A stretch of 34,023 nucleotides of DNA from Isotricha intestinalis. Lineage: Eukaryota > Ciliophora > Litostomatea > Vestibuliferida > Isotrichidae. The notes under the pieces are model-generated. The model was given only the letters and a program-made list of their open reading frames with translations. It ran no database searches and was not told where the DNA came from. Position numbers and translations under genes: made by a program. The stretch covers positions 1-34,023 of the forward strand of contig JAJJLU010003743.1 of the NCBI GenBank assembly GCA_023807065.1. Reading direction: 5' to 3'. Positions 1 through 8,744 of this stretch are shown here, piece after piece. Numbering within the stretch: position 1 is the first letter of the stretch; the number at the start of each line of letters is the position of its first letter.

Positions 1-150
1 TATCTTCTTTTAAATTATCTTCTTTTAAATTATCTTCTTTTAAATTATCTTCTTTTAAATTATCTTCTTTTAAATTATCTTCTTTTAAATTACCTTCTTT
101 TAAATTATCTTCTTTTAAATTATCTTCTTTTAAATTATCTTCTTTTAAAT
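1..150 (-). repeat. 15-bp tandem repeat coding for a DNLKE pentapeptide
   Basis: Ten head-to-tail copies of TATCTTCTTTTAAAT (plus strand) occupy 1-150 and continue to the window edge. Two copies carry TACC in place of TATC, which changes Asp to Gly in the encoded unit. The period is a multiple of three, so copy-number change keeps the frame open. The true length of the array is unknown because it is cut by the edge. Confidence 0.95.
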
Positions 151-1021
151 TACCTTCTCTTTCTCTTTCTTTTTCTCTTTCTTTTTCTCTTTCTTGTTTT
201 TTCTTTTTAATTATTTCTTGTTCTTTACTTATATTAGTAGTTTTTTGAATAAAATTCATTGTTTGGATATCATTTTCATCTAAAATTATTTGTTTTTCTT
301 TTAATTTTTCTGAAATTTCTGTGAATAAGTTAATATCATCTTTTTCTATTTCTCCAAAATATTTTTTTTTTATATAACTTAAATTTTCTTCATTGAATAT
401 TTCAATTTTTTCTTTAAAAGTTATTTCTCTTTTAAAAATTTCTTTTAATAAATTATCTTCATTGTTTTCATCGATAATATTATTAATATTTTTATTTTGT
501 ATTAAAACAGAATAGATAAGTTGTTTATAAAATTCATTATCTCCTAATAGGAATAAATAATTATTTTTCCAATTCCATTTATAATTTTTTAAAAAACTAA
601 TTGAAGAATAATAGTCAAAAGGACTTAAATTGTCAGGAATATAATTTAAATCCTCAATTATTTCATTGTTATTTATTATATATTTTACAATCAAAGTATA
701 ATTATTTTTTAAATTTTTCAATTTTTCATTTATTTTTTGATAATTTATTTTAACATCTTCTTTTATATTTTCCTTATTTGAAATAAATAATATTAAAAAT
801 TCAAATGTTAGATATTTTTTTTTATCTTTAAGATTAAAATTATAATTATTAAAAATAATTAAATTTTGAATTAATTCTTTATTCCTTTTTTTAAATTCAT
901 GACAAGCTTCTTCCAAAGAAAGATAATTTGATTTTTGCATCTCATTTATTTCTTTTTTAATTTCTTTAGATTCAAATTCTCTTTTTGTTTTTTGACTAAT
1001 TATTTCTTTAATTGAATCCAT
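1..1021 (-). CDS. Repeat-tailed protein, 3' end cut by window edge
   Basis: I do not recognise this protein. An ATG on the reverse strand at 1021-1019 opens a frame of 340 codons without a stop that runs off the left edge, so the C-terminus is missing. Residues 1 to about 270 are a mixed, probably helical, Lys/Glu/Asn-rich region with scattered aromatics (for example WNW near residue 160). A Lys-Glu-Arg tract follows at about 272-290 (KEREKEREKERERE type). From about residue 291 to the edge there are ten tandem copies of a pentapeptide, Asp/Gly-Asn-Leu-Lys-Glu. The helical body, charged hinge and repeat tail suggest a structural or scaffold protein, which is inference. The gene is divergent from the kinase at 1481. 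The continuous frame, with GC richer than the flank, makes the coding call firm; function is unknown. Confidence 0.8.
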   Translation of the reverse strand, partial: MDSIKEIISQKTKREFESKEIKKEINEMQKSNYLSLEEACHEFKKRNKELIQNLIIFNNYNFNLKDKKKYLTFEFLILFISNKENIKEDVKINYQKINEKLKNLKNNYTLIVKYIINNNEIIEDLNYIPDNLSPFDYYSSISFLKNYKWNWKNNYLFLLGDNEFYKQLIYSVLIQNKNINNIIDENNEDNLLKEIFKREITFKEKIEIFNEENLSYIKKKYFGEIEKDDINLFTEISEKLKEKQIILDENDIQTMNFIQKTTNISKEQEIIKKKKQEREKEREKEREREGNLKEDNLKEDNLKEDNLKEGNLKEDNLKEDNLKEDNLKEDNLKEDNLKED

Positions 1022-1480
1022 TAAAAAATTAAATTTAAAAGAAAGAAAATAAATGGAAAAAAATTCAACCAAATTAAATTATTAAATTTTTAATGTTAAA
1101 ACTATTATTTTAATTATAATTTATATAAAATTTATTTCTGAATCCTCTATTCATGAAACACATCCACCCAAAAGATTTTTTTTAAAAATACTAAAAAATC
1201 TAAAATAGATGAAAATAATAATATTTTTTTTGGTTAGTTAAGACAAAAGAACAATGTAATAATAAATAAATTTTTTTTTCAACTTTTGTATGTTAAAAAA
1301 ACATTTTTAAACCTATTTATCCTTAAATAATACTTTTCAAACGATAATCTTAAAACAATAACATAAAACTATAAAATTAAGCTAAATTAAATAACAAATT
1401 AGTTGATAAGGTTTCAAAAATAGCTTTTTTAAATTATTGACTTAAGAAAATATTTAGAGAAAATTTAATTTTCTAATAAA
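1022..1480. promoter_or_regulatory. Divergent intergenic region, presumed two-way promoter
   Basis: These 459 bases lie between two divergent start codons and contain no sustained reading frame. Most of it is A/T homopolymer. One GC-richer patch, around 1140-1175 (ATGAAACACATCCACCCAAA), stands out from the background and is a candidate regulatory element. No known promoter motif is recognised. Confidence 0.4.
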
Positions 1481-2563
1481 ATGTTAAAAGAAAAGCTAAA
1501 AAATAATGAAATAACACAAGAAATAAAAGAATATTTAGAAGAAAAATATAATATAAAAATTAAAAAAAAATTAGGTGGTGGTGCTTTTGGAGAAGTATAC
1601 CACATATCAACCAGTAATAATATTTCTTTTGCTTTAAAAATTTATAAACCTATAAAAATTAATGAAAATAAATTCCAATTGCAAGAACAAAAGATAAAAG
1701 ATGAAATTAGATTTTCATTAAATTTAAAATCAAATAATATTATTTTAGGATTAAAAAGTGGAGAAAATCAAATAAAAAATCAAAAAGTTTTTGTTTTATT
1801 TATGGAAAAAGCTAGATTTATTGATCTTAATTTATTTATTTATAATTATATAAATTACAATTTTCTTGCAATAAAAAATAAAACCAATAAATTTCAATGG
1901 TTATATAATTTTTCAGAAGAAACAATAAAATTTTTTGCATATCAAATTATCAAAGTTTTTGAATTTTTAGACTTAAATTTAATAGTTCATTTTGATATAA
2001 AACCAGGAAATTTATTATTAGGAGATAATTTTACAATCAAATTAAGTGATTTCTCAGTTACAAAACAAATTGTAAATAAACATAAAAAAGCAACTTTACA
2101 AACTGGAACTTATCAATATATGTCTCCTGAATTTTATAATAACTCTAAAGAAGTCTTAACTTCAAATATAAGAACAATAGATTATTTTGCATTTGGATGT
2201 ATTTTATTTAGCATGATTGCTAGAAAAGATTTAATCAAAGATATTAAAGATGAAGAAGGAAGAAAAATTAAAGCAAATAAAGACAATATTATCAATTTTA
2301 TAAATGAAGGAAAATCAGTAATTAAAAATTTAAATTATAGTACTGAATTAAAACAATTAGTCTCTGATTTAATTAATGTAGAGGCAGAAAATAGACCTAA
2401 AATAAGTGAATTAGTCGACAATAAATGGGTAAATAAAGATTATGATTTAATTCGAAAAATAAAAAATATAAATTACAATCAAAATTTAAAAATTTTTGTA
2501 GAATTACAAAAAGCTCCTTTTTGTTTAAGAGTAAATAGAAAAAGAAAAAAATTTAATTTTTAA
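1481..2563 (+). CDS. Atypical protein kinase (HFD / DFS motifs)
   Basis: A 360-residue single-domain eukaryotic-type protein kinase, presumed Ser/Thr-specific and cytosolic. Motifs in order: glycine loop LGGGAFGEVY at 31-40, ATP-anchoring Lys53 (ALK), catalytic loop VHFDIKPGNLL with Asp172, Lys174 and Asn177, metal site Asp190, SPE at 215-217 in place of APE, and the F-helix Asp234. The catalytic-loop Arg is replaced by Phe (HFD, not HRD), so this is a non-RD kinase, and the DFG glycine is Ser192. All residues needed for phosphotransfer remain, so it is probably active, possibly without activation-loop phosphorylation control. HxDIKPxN loops occur in WEE1/MYT1 and in some protist-expanded kinases, but no subfamily can be assigned. 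About 30 residues precede the domain and 40 basic residues follow it. The start is the only ATG near the domain edge. Confidence 0.88.
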   Translation: MLKEKLKNNEITQEIKEYLEEKYNIKIKKKLGGGAFGEVYHISTSNNISFALKIYKPIKINENKFQLQEQKIKDEIRFSLNLKSNNIILGLKSGENQIKNQKVFVLFMEKARFIDLNLFIYNYINYNFLAIKNKTNKFQWLYNFSEETIKFFAYQIIKVFEFLDLNLIVHFDIKPGNLLLGDNFTIKLSDFSVTKQIVNKHKKATLQTGTYQYMSPEFYNNSKEVLTSNIRTIDYFAFGCILFSMIARKDLIKDIKDEEGRKIKANKDNIINFINEGKSVIKNLNYSTELKQLVSDLINVEAENRPKISELVDNKWVNKDYDLIRKIKNINYNQNLKIFVELQKAPFCLRVNRKRKKFNF

Positions 2564-2862
2564 ATGTATAAATTATTGTAACTTTATTAAATAAGGTTAT
2601 TCTAAACTATGCTTCATTGTTTTTAGCATTATAATTATTTTATTATTAAAAAGATTAAAAGATAGTGAAGGTAGATTTTTACAAAAAAGTTATGAATTAT
2701 ATAGGTTTACTAAGATATAATTTTATTAATATGACATTTCAGGGAAATTTAATTTTAAACTTTTATTTCATTTTTTATCATTAGGTAATATAAAAAAATA
2801 TTATTATTTAAATAAAAATTAGTATAATTAAATAATAAATAATCAATATATATATAAAAAAT

Positions 2863-4017
2863 ATGAGTTCAAAAAATAATTTCTTTTATAAACAAAGAAA
2901 AATAAAAGATCTTCAAAATATATATAATGATTTAAAAAAGCAAAATAAATATCAAAAATTAAAGGATGATTATTTAAAAGAATTATTTAAATTTTCTGCT
3001 TATATTATTAAAATATATATTCATCAAATCGACAAAATAAATATTTCTGAAAAAAATGATATAAAAAAGGAAATTTATGAAAATCTTTTAACTGAATTTC
3101 AAAAACAAAATATAAAACAAAAAGAAGATCTATCTTTATTATCATCGATAATACAATCATTACAATTAAAAATTAAAGATTTTTATAAGGAATATTTAAA
3201 TAAGACTGAATTAGAAGAAAAAAAATTACTCTCTCTAGACAATTTTAGAATAATTAATAAAATTAATGAAAAAGATTCTATAATTAAAAAAATGAAAAAT
3301 ACATTTGAATTTAATAAAGAATATAATTTTCTTAAAGAATTGAATAGAGAAATTTATTTAAATAATCCTTTAAACAATATAGAGTGTGTAAATTTGAATT
3401 TATCGAATAAATCAAATATTAACTTAAAAAAAATAAATAAGCAAATTTTAAAAAGTGAATGTTTAAATAAAGAAAAAATAAAAGATGCAATTAAATGTTT
3501 AAATGAAAAGATAAAGCAAAAAAAAACTGAAAAAATAAAAAATAAAATTAATAAAGGTTTAATTGCAAAAATATATAATGAAAGATACAATACAAAATTA
3601 ATAATAAATATGAATAATTTAGATTCTGATGAATCAGATTGTTCTTCAAATAGTGATAAATTTTCTTTTGAAGGTTTAAATACCGAAATTGAGCAAATTG
3701 ATTATGATTCATATAATTTAAATATTTTTGATAAAATTTCTAATAATTTGATTGATAAAGATAATTATGAATTAATTGAGGAATTAAATATATTAAAAAA
3801 AACTTGCTTCAAATTAAGAAAAAATAGAAATCACTATTTACATAAAATTAATCATATAAAAAATATCAATAAAAAAATGAGCAATTATTCTAAAAAATTA
3901 AAGAATACTATTATATGTTTACAAAATCCTTATATTAATTGTAATTATTTGTTAAATAATCAAAATAATGATTTATTAAGTAAGGGTAATAAAGATGTAA
4001 TAGTATCTCAATTTTAA
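2863..4017 (+). CDS. Lysine-rich coiled-coil protein of unknown function
   Basis: 384 residues, no recognised domain. The sequence is dominated by Lys, Asn, Ile and Glu. Stretches at roughly 10-160 and 300-355 have heptad-like spacing of Leu/Ile and are probably long helices or coiled coils. Between them, near 250-285, lies a serine/acidic patch (DSDESDCSSNSD) that resembles a casein-kinase-2 target; that is inference. There is no signal peptide or membrane span. It starts 299 bases after the upstream kinase gene in the same direction, too far apart to suggest one transcript. It could be a cytoskeletal or basal-body protein, as many ciliate coiled-coil proteins are, but nothing here proves it. 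Confidence 0.75.
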   Translation: MSSKNNFFYKQRKIKDLQNIYNDLKKQNKYQKLKDDYLKELFKFSAYIIKIYIHQIDKINISEKNDIKKEIYENLLTEFQKQNIKQKEDLSLLSSIIQSLQLKIKDFYKEYLNKTELEEKKLLSLDNFRIINKINEKDSIIKKMKNTFEFNKEYNFLKELNREIYLNNPLNNIECVNLNLSNKSNINLKKINKQILKSECLNKEKIKDAIKCLNEKIKQKKTEKIKNKINKGLIAKIYNERYNTKLIINMNNLDSDESDCSSNSDKFSFEGLNTEIEQIDYDSYNLNIFDKISNNLIDKDNYELIEELNILKKTCFKLRKNRNHYLHKINHIKNINKKMSNYSKKLKNTIICLQNPYINCNYLLNNQNNDLLSKGNKDVIVSQF

Positions 4018-4992
4018 AAATATTTGATTATATAATTGGGAATAAATTCTATTCAGATTTTATTCCATTATTATTATTAAATAGAAATTTTTTTGCAAAT
4101 AGATTGGATATAAATAATCATTATTTTAATAAAAAATTATTTCTCAATTTAATTTAAAAAAATGTATAAAAGATTTCTTTGTTTTTATATAAAAAAATTA
4201 ATGATGATTTCATTAATTTTTTAAAGAAAAATAATTAAATATTATTTTCAACCTTCATCGGGGCAGAAAATATTAAAAGTAATAAACTTTTTAAACACCT
4301 TTTAGTCTATTTTTATAAATAAATGAATTTTTTATATATTTATTAAATTAATAATTATATAAAATTCACAAATCTCATAAAAATATCAAATATTATGATT
4401 TAATATAATAATAAACCATTAAAAATCTCCTTTTAATTATTATTTATAATTAATGAGAAAAGAAGATAAAATATTTCTTTAATAAAAAATTAATATTAAA
4501 ATTAATAATTTCTTTATATATATATATCATTATAACTTCTCTTTGTTTATACTCTTTAGACTTAATAAAAAAAAATATTTTAGGAATACTATATTTCAAA
4601 TTGCGTAAAGAGGTTTGAGCATTTAATAATTTTTTAAATCTATTTTATATAAAAATTAAATTGAAATATTTTAGGGATGATAAAGAAATAAAAGGTTTTT
4701 ACCTTTTTTATAAATTTTAAGGAAAAAAAAAATATTTTTTAATATGAAAAATATATTATTAATTTTGATCATTTACTTAAAATTTGTTTGTTTTCTCATG
4801 ATTTTAATTCTTTTTTTTATTTTAAACGAAAGAATAATAATAAAGTGAAATAATTTTTTCCAGTATAAAAAAATAAAATTATTTAATTAACTATAATATA
4901 TATATTATTAATTGATTTATAAAAAATAATTAATATATTTATTAAAATATACTAAATAGTAAAACTATTTTTAAATAAGTTTGAAATTTATT
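4018..4992. other. Non-coding gap between convergent genes
   Basis: 975 bases with no sustained frame. It holds a few GC-richer islands: CATCGGGGCAGAAA near 4257-4270 and TTGCGTAAAGAGGTTTGAGCA near 4602-4622. There is also a small perfect hairpin at 4690-4707 (AAAAGGT, TTTT loop, ACCTTTT). I tried to match these to U1, U2, U4, U5, U6 and tRNA signatures and failed. No feature can be named. Confidence 0.5.
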
Positions 4993-5610
4993 TCAAAAAG
5001 AAAATTTATCTGAAGAATTTAAGTCTTCAGAATAAATATTTAATTGTGAAAAATCAATACATTTTTCTAAATTCTGGCTTAAAATATTTTGTTGTTGTTC
5101 AGCAAGAGCTTTAAAAATTTTTTCTGATAAATTATCAGTTTTTAATGTTATTTTTTCATACTTTTCATCACTCTTAAAATATTTTTGAACAATTATAATA
5201 AATATAATATTAATCAAATGAATAATTTCTTTTAGGGCAGAAACAATATAAAAACTTAGATTTACTTGATTTGAATAATAAAATAAAACTATATTAAAAA
5301 TTAATATATTTGAAATAAATACAAATATAGTAAAAAAAAGATAAACTAATAAGAAACATCTTTTCATTTTAAAAAAACCATAAATTCCAAAAATTAATGT
5401 TTGGATAATATTAATTATTGAAATTCCTATTTCTATATCTAAAACAAGAATAAAATAATATTGATTATTATTTGATTTTACTTTTTTATTAAAATTAAAT
5501 ATTATTTTGGAGATATTTATATTTGAATAAATCATTGAAATTAAAAGAATGATAAATGATGATATGATTAAATAATAAAATAATTTATAACCATCTTTAC
5601 TTTTATTCAT
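4993..5610 (-). CDS. Four-span membrane protein
   Basis: 205 residues with four hydrophobic segments at about 10-29, 51-80, 84-111 and 118-143. A hydrophilic tail of about 60 residues ends DSSDKFSF. The short loop between spans 2 and 3 is positively charged (KMKR), which suggests that it and both termini face the cytosol. The layout is tetraspan-like, but the large Cys-containing extracellular loop of true tetraspanins is missing. The second span carries charged residues (DIEIG). The stop is TGA, which is evidence that TGA is not reassigned here. No family is recognised; similar small four-span proteins are common and poorly conserved in ciliates. Confidence 0.75.
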   Translation of the reverse strand: MNKSKDGYKLFYYLIISSFIILLISMIYSNINISKIIFNFNKKVKSNNNQYYFILVLDIEIGISIINIIQTLIFGIYGFFKMKRCFLLVYLFFTIFVFISNILIFNIVLFYYSNQVNLSFYIVSALKEIIHLINIIFIIIVQKYFKSDEKYEKITLKTDNLSEKIFKALAEQQQNILSQNLEKCIDFSQLNIYSEDLNSSDKFSF

Positions 5611-5881
5611 TTATTTGTTTTCATATTTAACTTTATTTTTAATTATTTAAATTATAATTCAATATATTAATATTTTACTATAAAAAAAATAATAAATATT
5701 TTAAAAAATAATAATAACATGATTTAATAAAAAATATAATTCAAACATTTTTTACATATATTTATAATTACAATAATTACCTTGAATTTTTTTTATTTTA
5801 AAAAATATTCCTTTTATTATATATATAAAAAAAGTAATAAATATCCTAAAAAAAACAATAACTTAAGAATTTCAAAAAACT

Positions 5882-7306
5882 TTACAAATCATCTTTAAGT
5901 AATTCTTCATACATTTTCCTAGTAAAAGGTTTAAATTCACTTCCAATTGGCATTCCTAATCTAATTCTTTCATCTTCAGTAGTAAATTGCATATAATGTT
6001 CTTCCCATTTTTTCCCACAAATTCCACATAAAAATTCAGACCTGAATTTTTTACACTTACATAATTTAACTTTACATTTTCTTTTATTATTTACTTCATG
6101 TTCTTCATTAGAATGACTACATAAACATTTTCCTTTCCAATTATTATAATTAAATAATTTTTTATAAGCTTCTTTATATAAATTAGTTTCTTCTGGTAAT
6201 TTTGGAAAAAAAATATATTCATTACAAGAACATAAATTACATTTTGTATCATTTGATATTTTATTGATTTTTTTATGATCAGTAAATAAGTGAGTACAAA
6301 AACAATAATGTTTAGAACCTATTTTAAAACATTCAATTTCTTCATTTTTAATATTAACATTTATCCAAGAAGAATAAATTCCATTTTGTATTGATTCTTC
6401 AGCTGCTATTCTTTCTATTAATATTAAATTTTTTGTTCCTTCTGTTAAAACATTATTATCTTTTATTTTTGTTATTGTATTATTATATTTCTCATGCCTA
6501 TGTAATACTTGTTGTTTTATTTTTCTCTTTTCTTTATCTTTAATTAAACCTTCTCTAAATTTTATTATTTCTTTTTTTTTCTCTTCTTCTTCTATTTGTT
6601 TTTTACGTTTTTCAAAATATTTTTTTTTTGCTTCTTTTACTAAATTTTTGTCTTTTGAAGATAAAGTTATTGTATTATAATTTTTTTCTTGAGATATATT
6701 ATAATATTCTTTTGGTAAATTTGATTCATATTTTAATCTTTCACTTTCTATATTTCTATAAATTTGTTTAAATTTATAATATTGATCATTATTATTTATA
6801 TTTAAATCTTCTTTTTCATTATTATTTTGTTTATTTTCATTTTCTTCTATTATAATATTCTTTTTTTCTGTTTTTATATATTTTGAAATTTTTTTTATTC
6901 TTCCTGAAAAAATATCATTTGAACTGAAATCTTTCAATAAAAAACTTCTTTTTCTAGATTTTTCATTTAAATTTGAATCAGAATTATCTTCTTCTTGAAT
7001 ATTAAATTTAAATTTTGATTCTTTATTATTATTATGTATTTGATTAAATACGTTTGAAGAACTTGAAGAAATTATTTTTTTAGATCTATTTGGTTTTTCA
7101 GGAGTTTTATCATTTGTTTCAATTGTATTTAATCTGTCAATTTTAAATAAATTTAAATCTGGATTAATTTTTCTTAATGCCATTATTTCTGATAAAGTAT
7201 GTTTATGATTAGAAAGCATTTTTTTTGGTTCTTTTTGTTTTGAAAAATCTGTTTGTTCATTTTGAACTTCTTTTCTTTTAATATACATAAAGTTTATATG
7301 ATTCAT
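5882..7306 (-). CDS. FAM221-family cysteine-rich protein
   Basis: 474 residues. The C-terminal third (about 305-465) matches the FAM221A/B pattern: CFCTHLFTDH at 335-344, a Cys trio at 356, 359 and 361, W390, CLCSHSNEEH at 394-403, Cys at 411, 416 and 418, the CGIC pair at 427-430 followed by WEEH, then GMPIG and KPF. The regular Cys/His spacing suggests metal binding. The molecular function of FAM221 is not established; the family is conserved in animals and many ciliated protists. The first 300 residues are an Asn/Ser/Lys-rich, largely disordered region with a highly charged helix at about 220-270 (EEEEKKKE), which is longer than in the animal proteins. The gene is divergent from the leucine-zipper gene at 7443, with 136 bases between start codons. 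Confidence 0.82.
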   Translation of the reverse strand: MNHINFMYIKRKEVQNEQTDFSKQKEPKKMLSNHKHTLSEIMALRKINPDLNLFKIDRLNTIETNDKTPEKPNRSKKIISSSSSNVFNQIHNNNKESKFKFNIQEEDNSDSNLNEKSRKRSFLLKDFSSNDIFSGRIKKISKYIKTEKKNIIIEENENKQNNNEKEDLNINNNDQYYKFKQIYRNIESERLKYESNLPKEYYNISQEKNYNTITLSSKDKNLVKEAKKKYFEKRKKQIEEEEKKKEIIKFREGLIKDKEKRKIKQQVLHRHEKYNNTITKIKDNNVLTEGTKNLILIERIAAEESIQNGIYSSWINVNIKNEEIECFKIGSKHYCFCTHLFTDHKKINKISNDTKCNLCSCNEYIFFPKLPEETNLYKEAYKKLFNYNNWKGKCLCSHSNEEHEVNNKRKCKVKLCKCKKFRSEFLCGICGKKWEEHYMQFTTEDERIRLGMPIGSEFKPFTRKMYEELLKDDL

Positions 7307-7442
7307 TTTTTTTACAAAATTTAATTTACTTTAAAATTAATTATAATTTATAAATATTCATAAAATAAAAAAATTAAAGAATTTTTAAGCTTTTTGTTAG
7401 ATTAATTTACATTAATATATTGCTTTTTTAAATAGGAAAAAA

Positions 7443-8147
7443 ATGGAAAATATTCACAATAATATAAATCAAAATAATGTAAAATTGAAAATCAAAAATA
7501 TTTTTGATTTACATTATTCTAATCTGAATTTGAAAGTATTTCCAACTTTAACTATAAATTCAAACAATAAATCAAATTCAAATGGAATTATTTATATAAA
7601 TAATAATATTAAAAGAAATTCCCTTTCTACTAATAAAAATAATATAATGGAAAAAATAACAAATGAAAATATATCATTAAAAAAAAGAATAGAAATTCTT
7701 GAGGAAGAAAATAAAAAATTAAAAGAAGAAAATAGAGAATTAAAGGAAAAAAAGGAAGAAGAATTTTTAAATAATTCTTTTAAAAATAAAAATAAAATTA
7801 ATATTGAACAATCAAATAATCCTAAAATATTCAATAATTATGCAATCAAATTTAATAATAATTTATTAACAACAGCTTCAAGATATTTTATAAATTTAAG
7901 AAAGGCTACTTTATTAAATGATTTTACTAATTCTATGAATCATGAACGTGCTTATACAATTTCAAATACTATTGAATCTCCTAAAATTAATAATAATAAG
8001 TTATTTAAATTATCAAATTCTATAAATAGAAACCAAATAAATCTAACTAATTCCTTAGATAATGATTATGATATAAAAGTTCAATTAAATAATATTCAAA
8101 AGAGAATTAAAAAACTTTTGAACAAATATTCTAAATATGTAAAATAA
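7443..8147 (+). CDS. Small Asn-rich leucine-zipper protein
   Basis: 234 residues, no recognised domain. Residues 70-108 form a clear coiled coil with leucines at 79, 86, 93 and 100, an exact four-heptad zipper, and Asn at 90 and 97 as in parallel dimers. The segment before it (about 55-70) has a few Lys/Arg but not the dense basic region with the conserved Asn/Arg of bZIP factors, so a bZIP call is not supported. The rest is Asn/Ser/Lys-rich and probably disordered, ending in a second basic helix (RIKKLLNKYSKYVK). It is likely a dimerising adaptor or structural protein. It shares a 136-base divergent upstream region with the FAM221 gene. Confidence 0.72.
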   Translation: MENIHNNINQNNVKLKIKNIFDLHYSNLNLKVFPTLTINSNNKSNSNGIIYINNNIKRNSLSTNKNNIMEKITNENISLKKRIEILEEENKKLKEENRELKEKKEEEFLNNSFKNKNKINIEQSNNPKIFNNYAIKFNNNLLTTASRYFINLRKATLLNDFTNSMNHERAYTISNTIESPKINNNKLFKLSNSINRNQINLTNSLDNDYDIKVQLNNIQKRIKKLLNKYSKYVK

Positions 8148-8744
8148 ATATTAAATTATTATTTACATTCAAATAATTTAATTAAAATTTTTAATACATC
8201 ATAATAAAATGATGAAGAAAAAAAATAAATTGAATTATTTATTATTAACAAAAAGAATTAAAAAAATACATAAATTTTCTTCTAAGTATAAATCATTCTT
8301 TTTTTGAAAAAGAAAGAAAAACTTAAAGAATTCATTATAACAAAAAAGTTTTTAAATTGAACATTTTTTAATCATTTAAATAATTTAATATTTTATTATA
8401 GATTAATTAAATAAAAATATAAATATGAGTTTAAATTATATTCATCTTTAATTAAACATTTTTGAAATTTTTCAAATTTTTTAAATTTTCTATGAGTATA
8501 ATAATATAAATAATTCACATTTTATTATATAAACAATAATTGATATTAATAATCATTTTTTTTATAGTGATTCCAATCTATATACATAACTTTTTTATAA
8601 AATTGTATCTCATAATTTAATGAATCACATAATAAACTTTACAATTGAATTGTAAATTTATATTAGTCATATCTACATTTCTTTTGTGATTTAAAACAAT
8701 TTTTTGATAAAAATTCCTTTAAAAAAGAAAAAATAAAAAAAATT
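8148..8744. other. Non-coding gap between convergent genes
   Basis: 597 bases of A/T-rich sequence between the stop codons of two convergent genes. No sustained frame, RNA gene or repeat array is visible. Confidence 0.5.

Noticed and set aside
1..150. CRISPR array or telomeric repeat
   Set aside because: The 15-bp units are contiguous with no spacers, are not a G-rich telomere motif, and are in frame with the gene they sit in.
3354..3590. Hydrophobic reverse-strand frame that looks like a membrane peptide
   Set aside because: It is the complement of the Lys/Asn-rich coiled-coil gene at 2863-4017. AAA and AAT codons read backwards give Phe and Ile, which mimics membrane spans. The same applies to 7592-7834 and 9740-10021.
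4500..4730. A spliceosomal RNA (U4 or U5) suggested by GAGGTTT and a T-rich hairpin loop
   Set aside because: Only a few bases agree. The conserved stems, Sm site context and loop sequences could not be found.
7443..8147. bZIP transcription factor
   Set aside because: The leucine zipper is clear, but the segment before it lacks the dense basic region and the conserved Asn and Arg contact residues.
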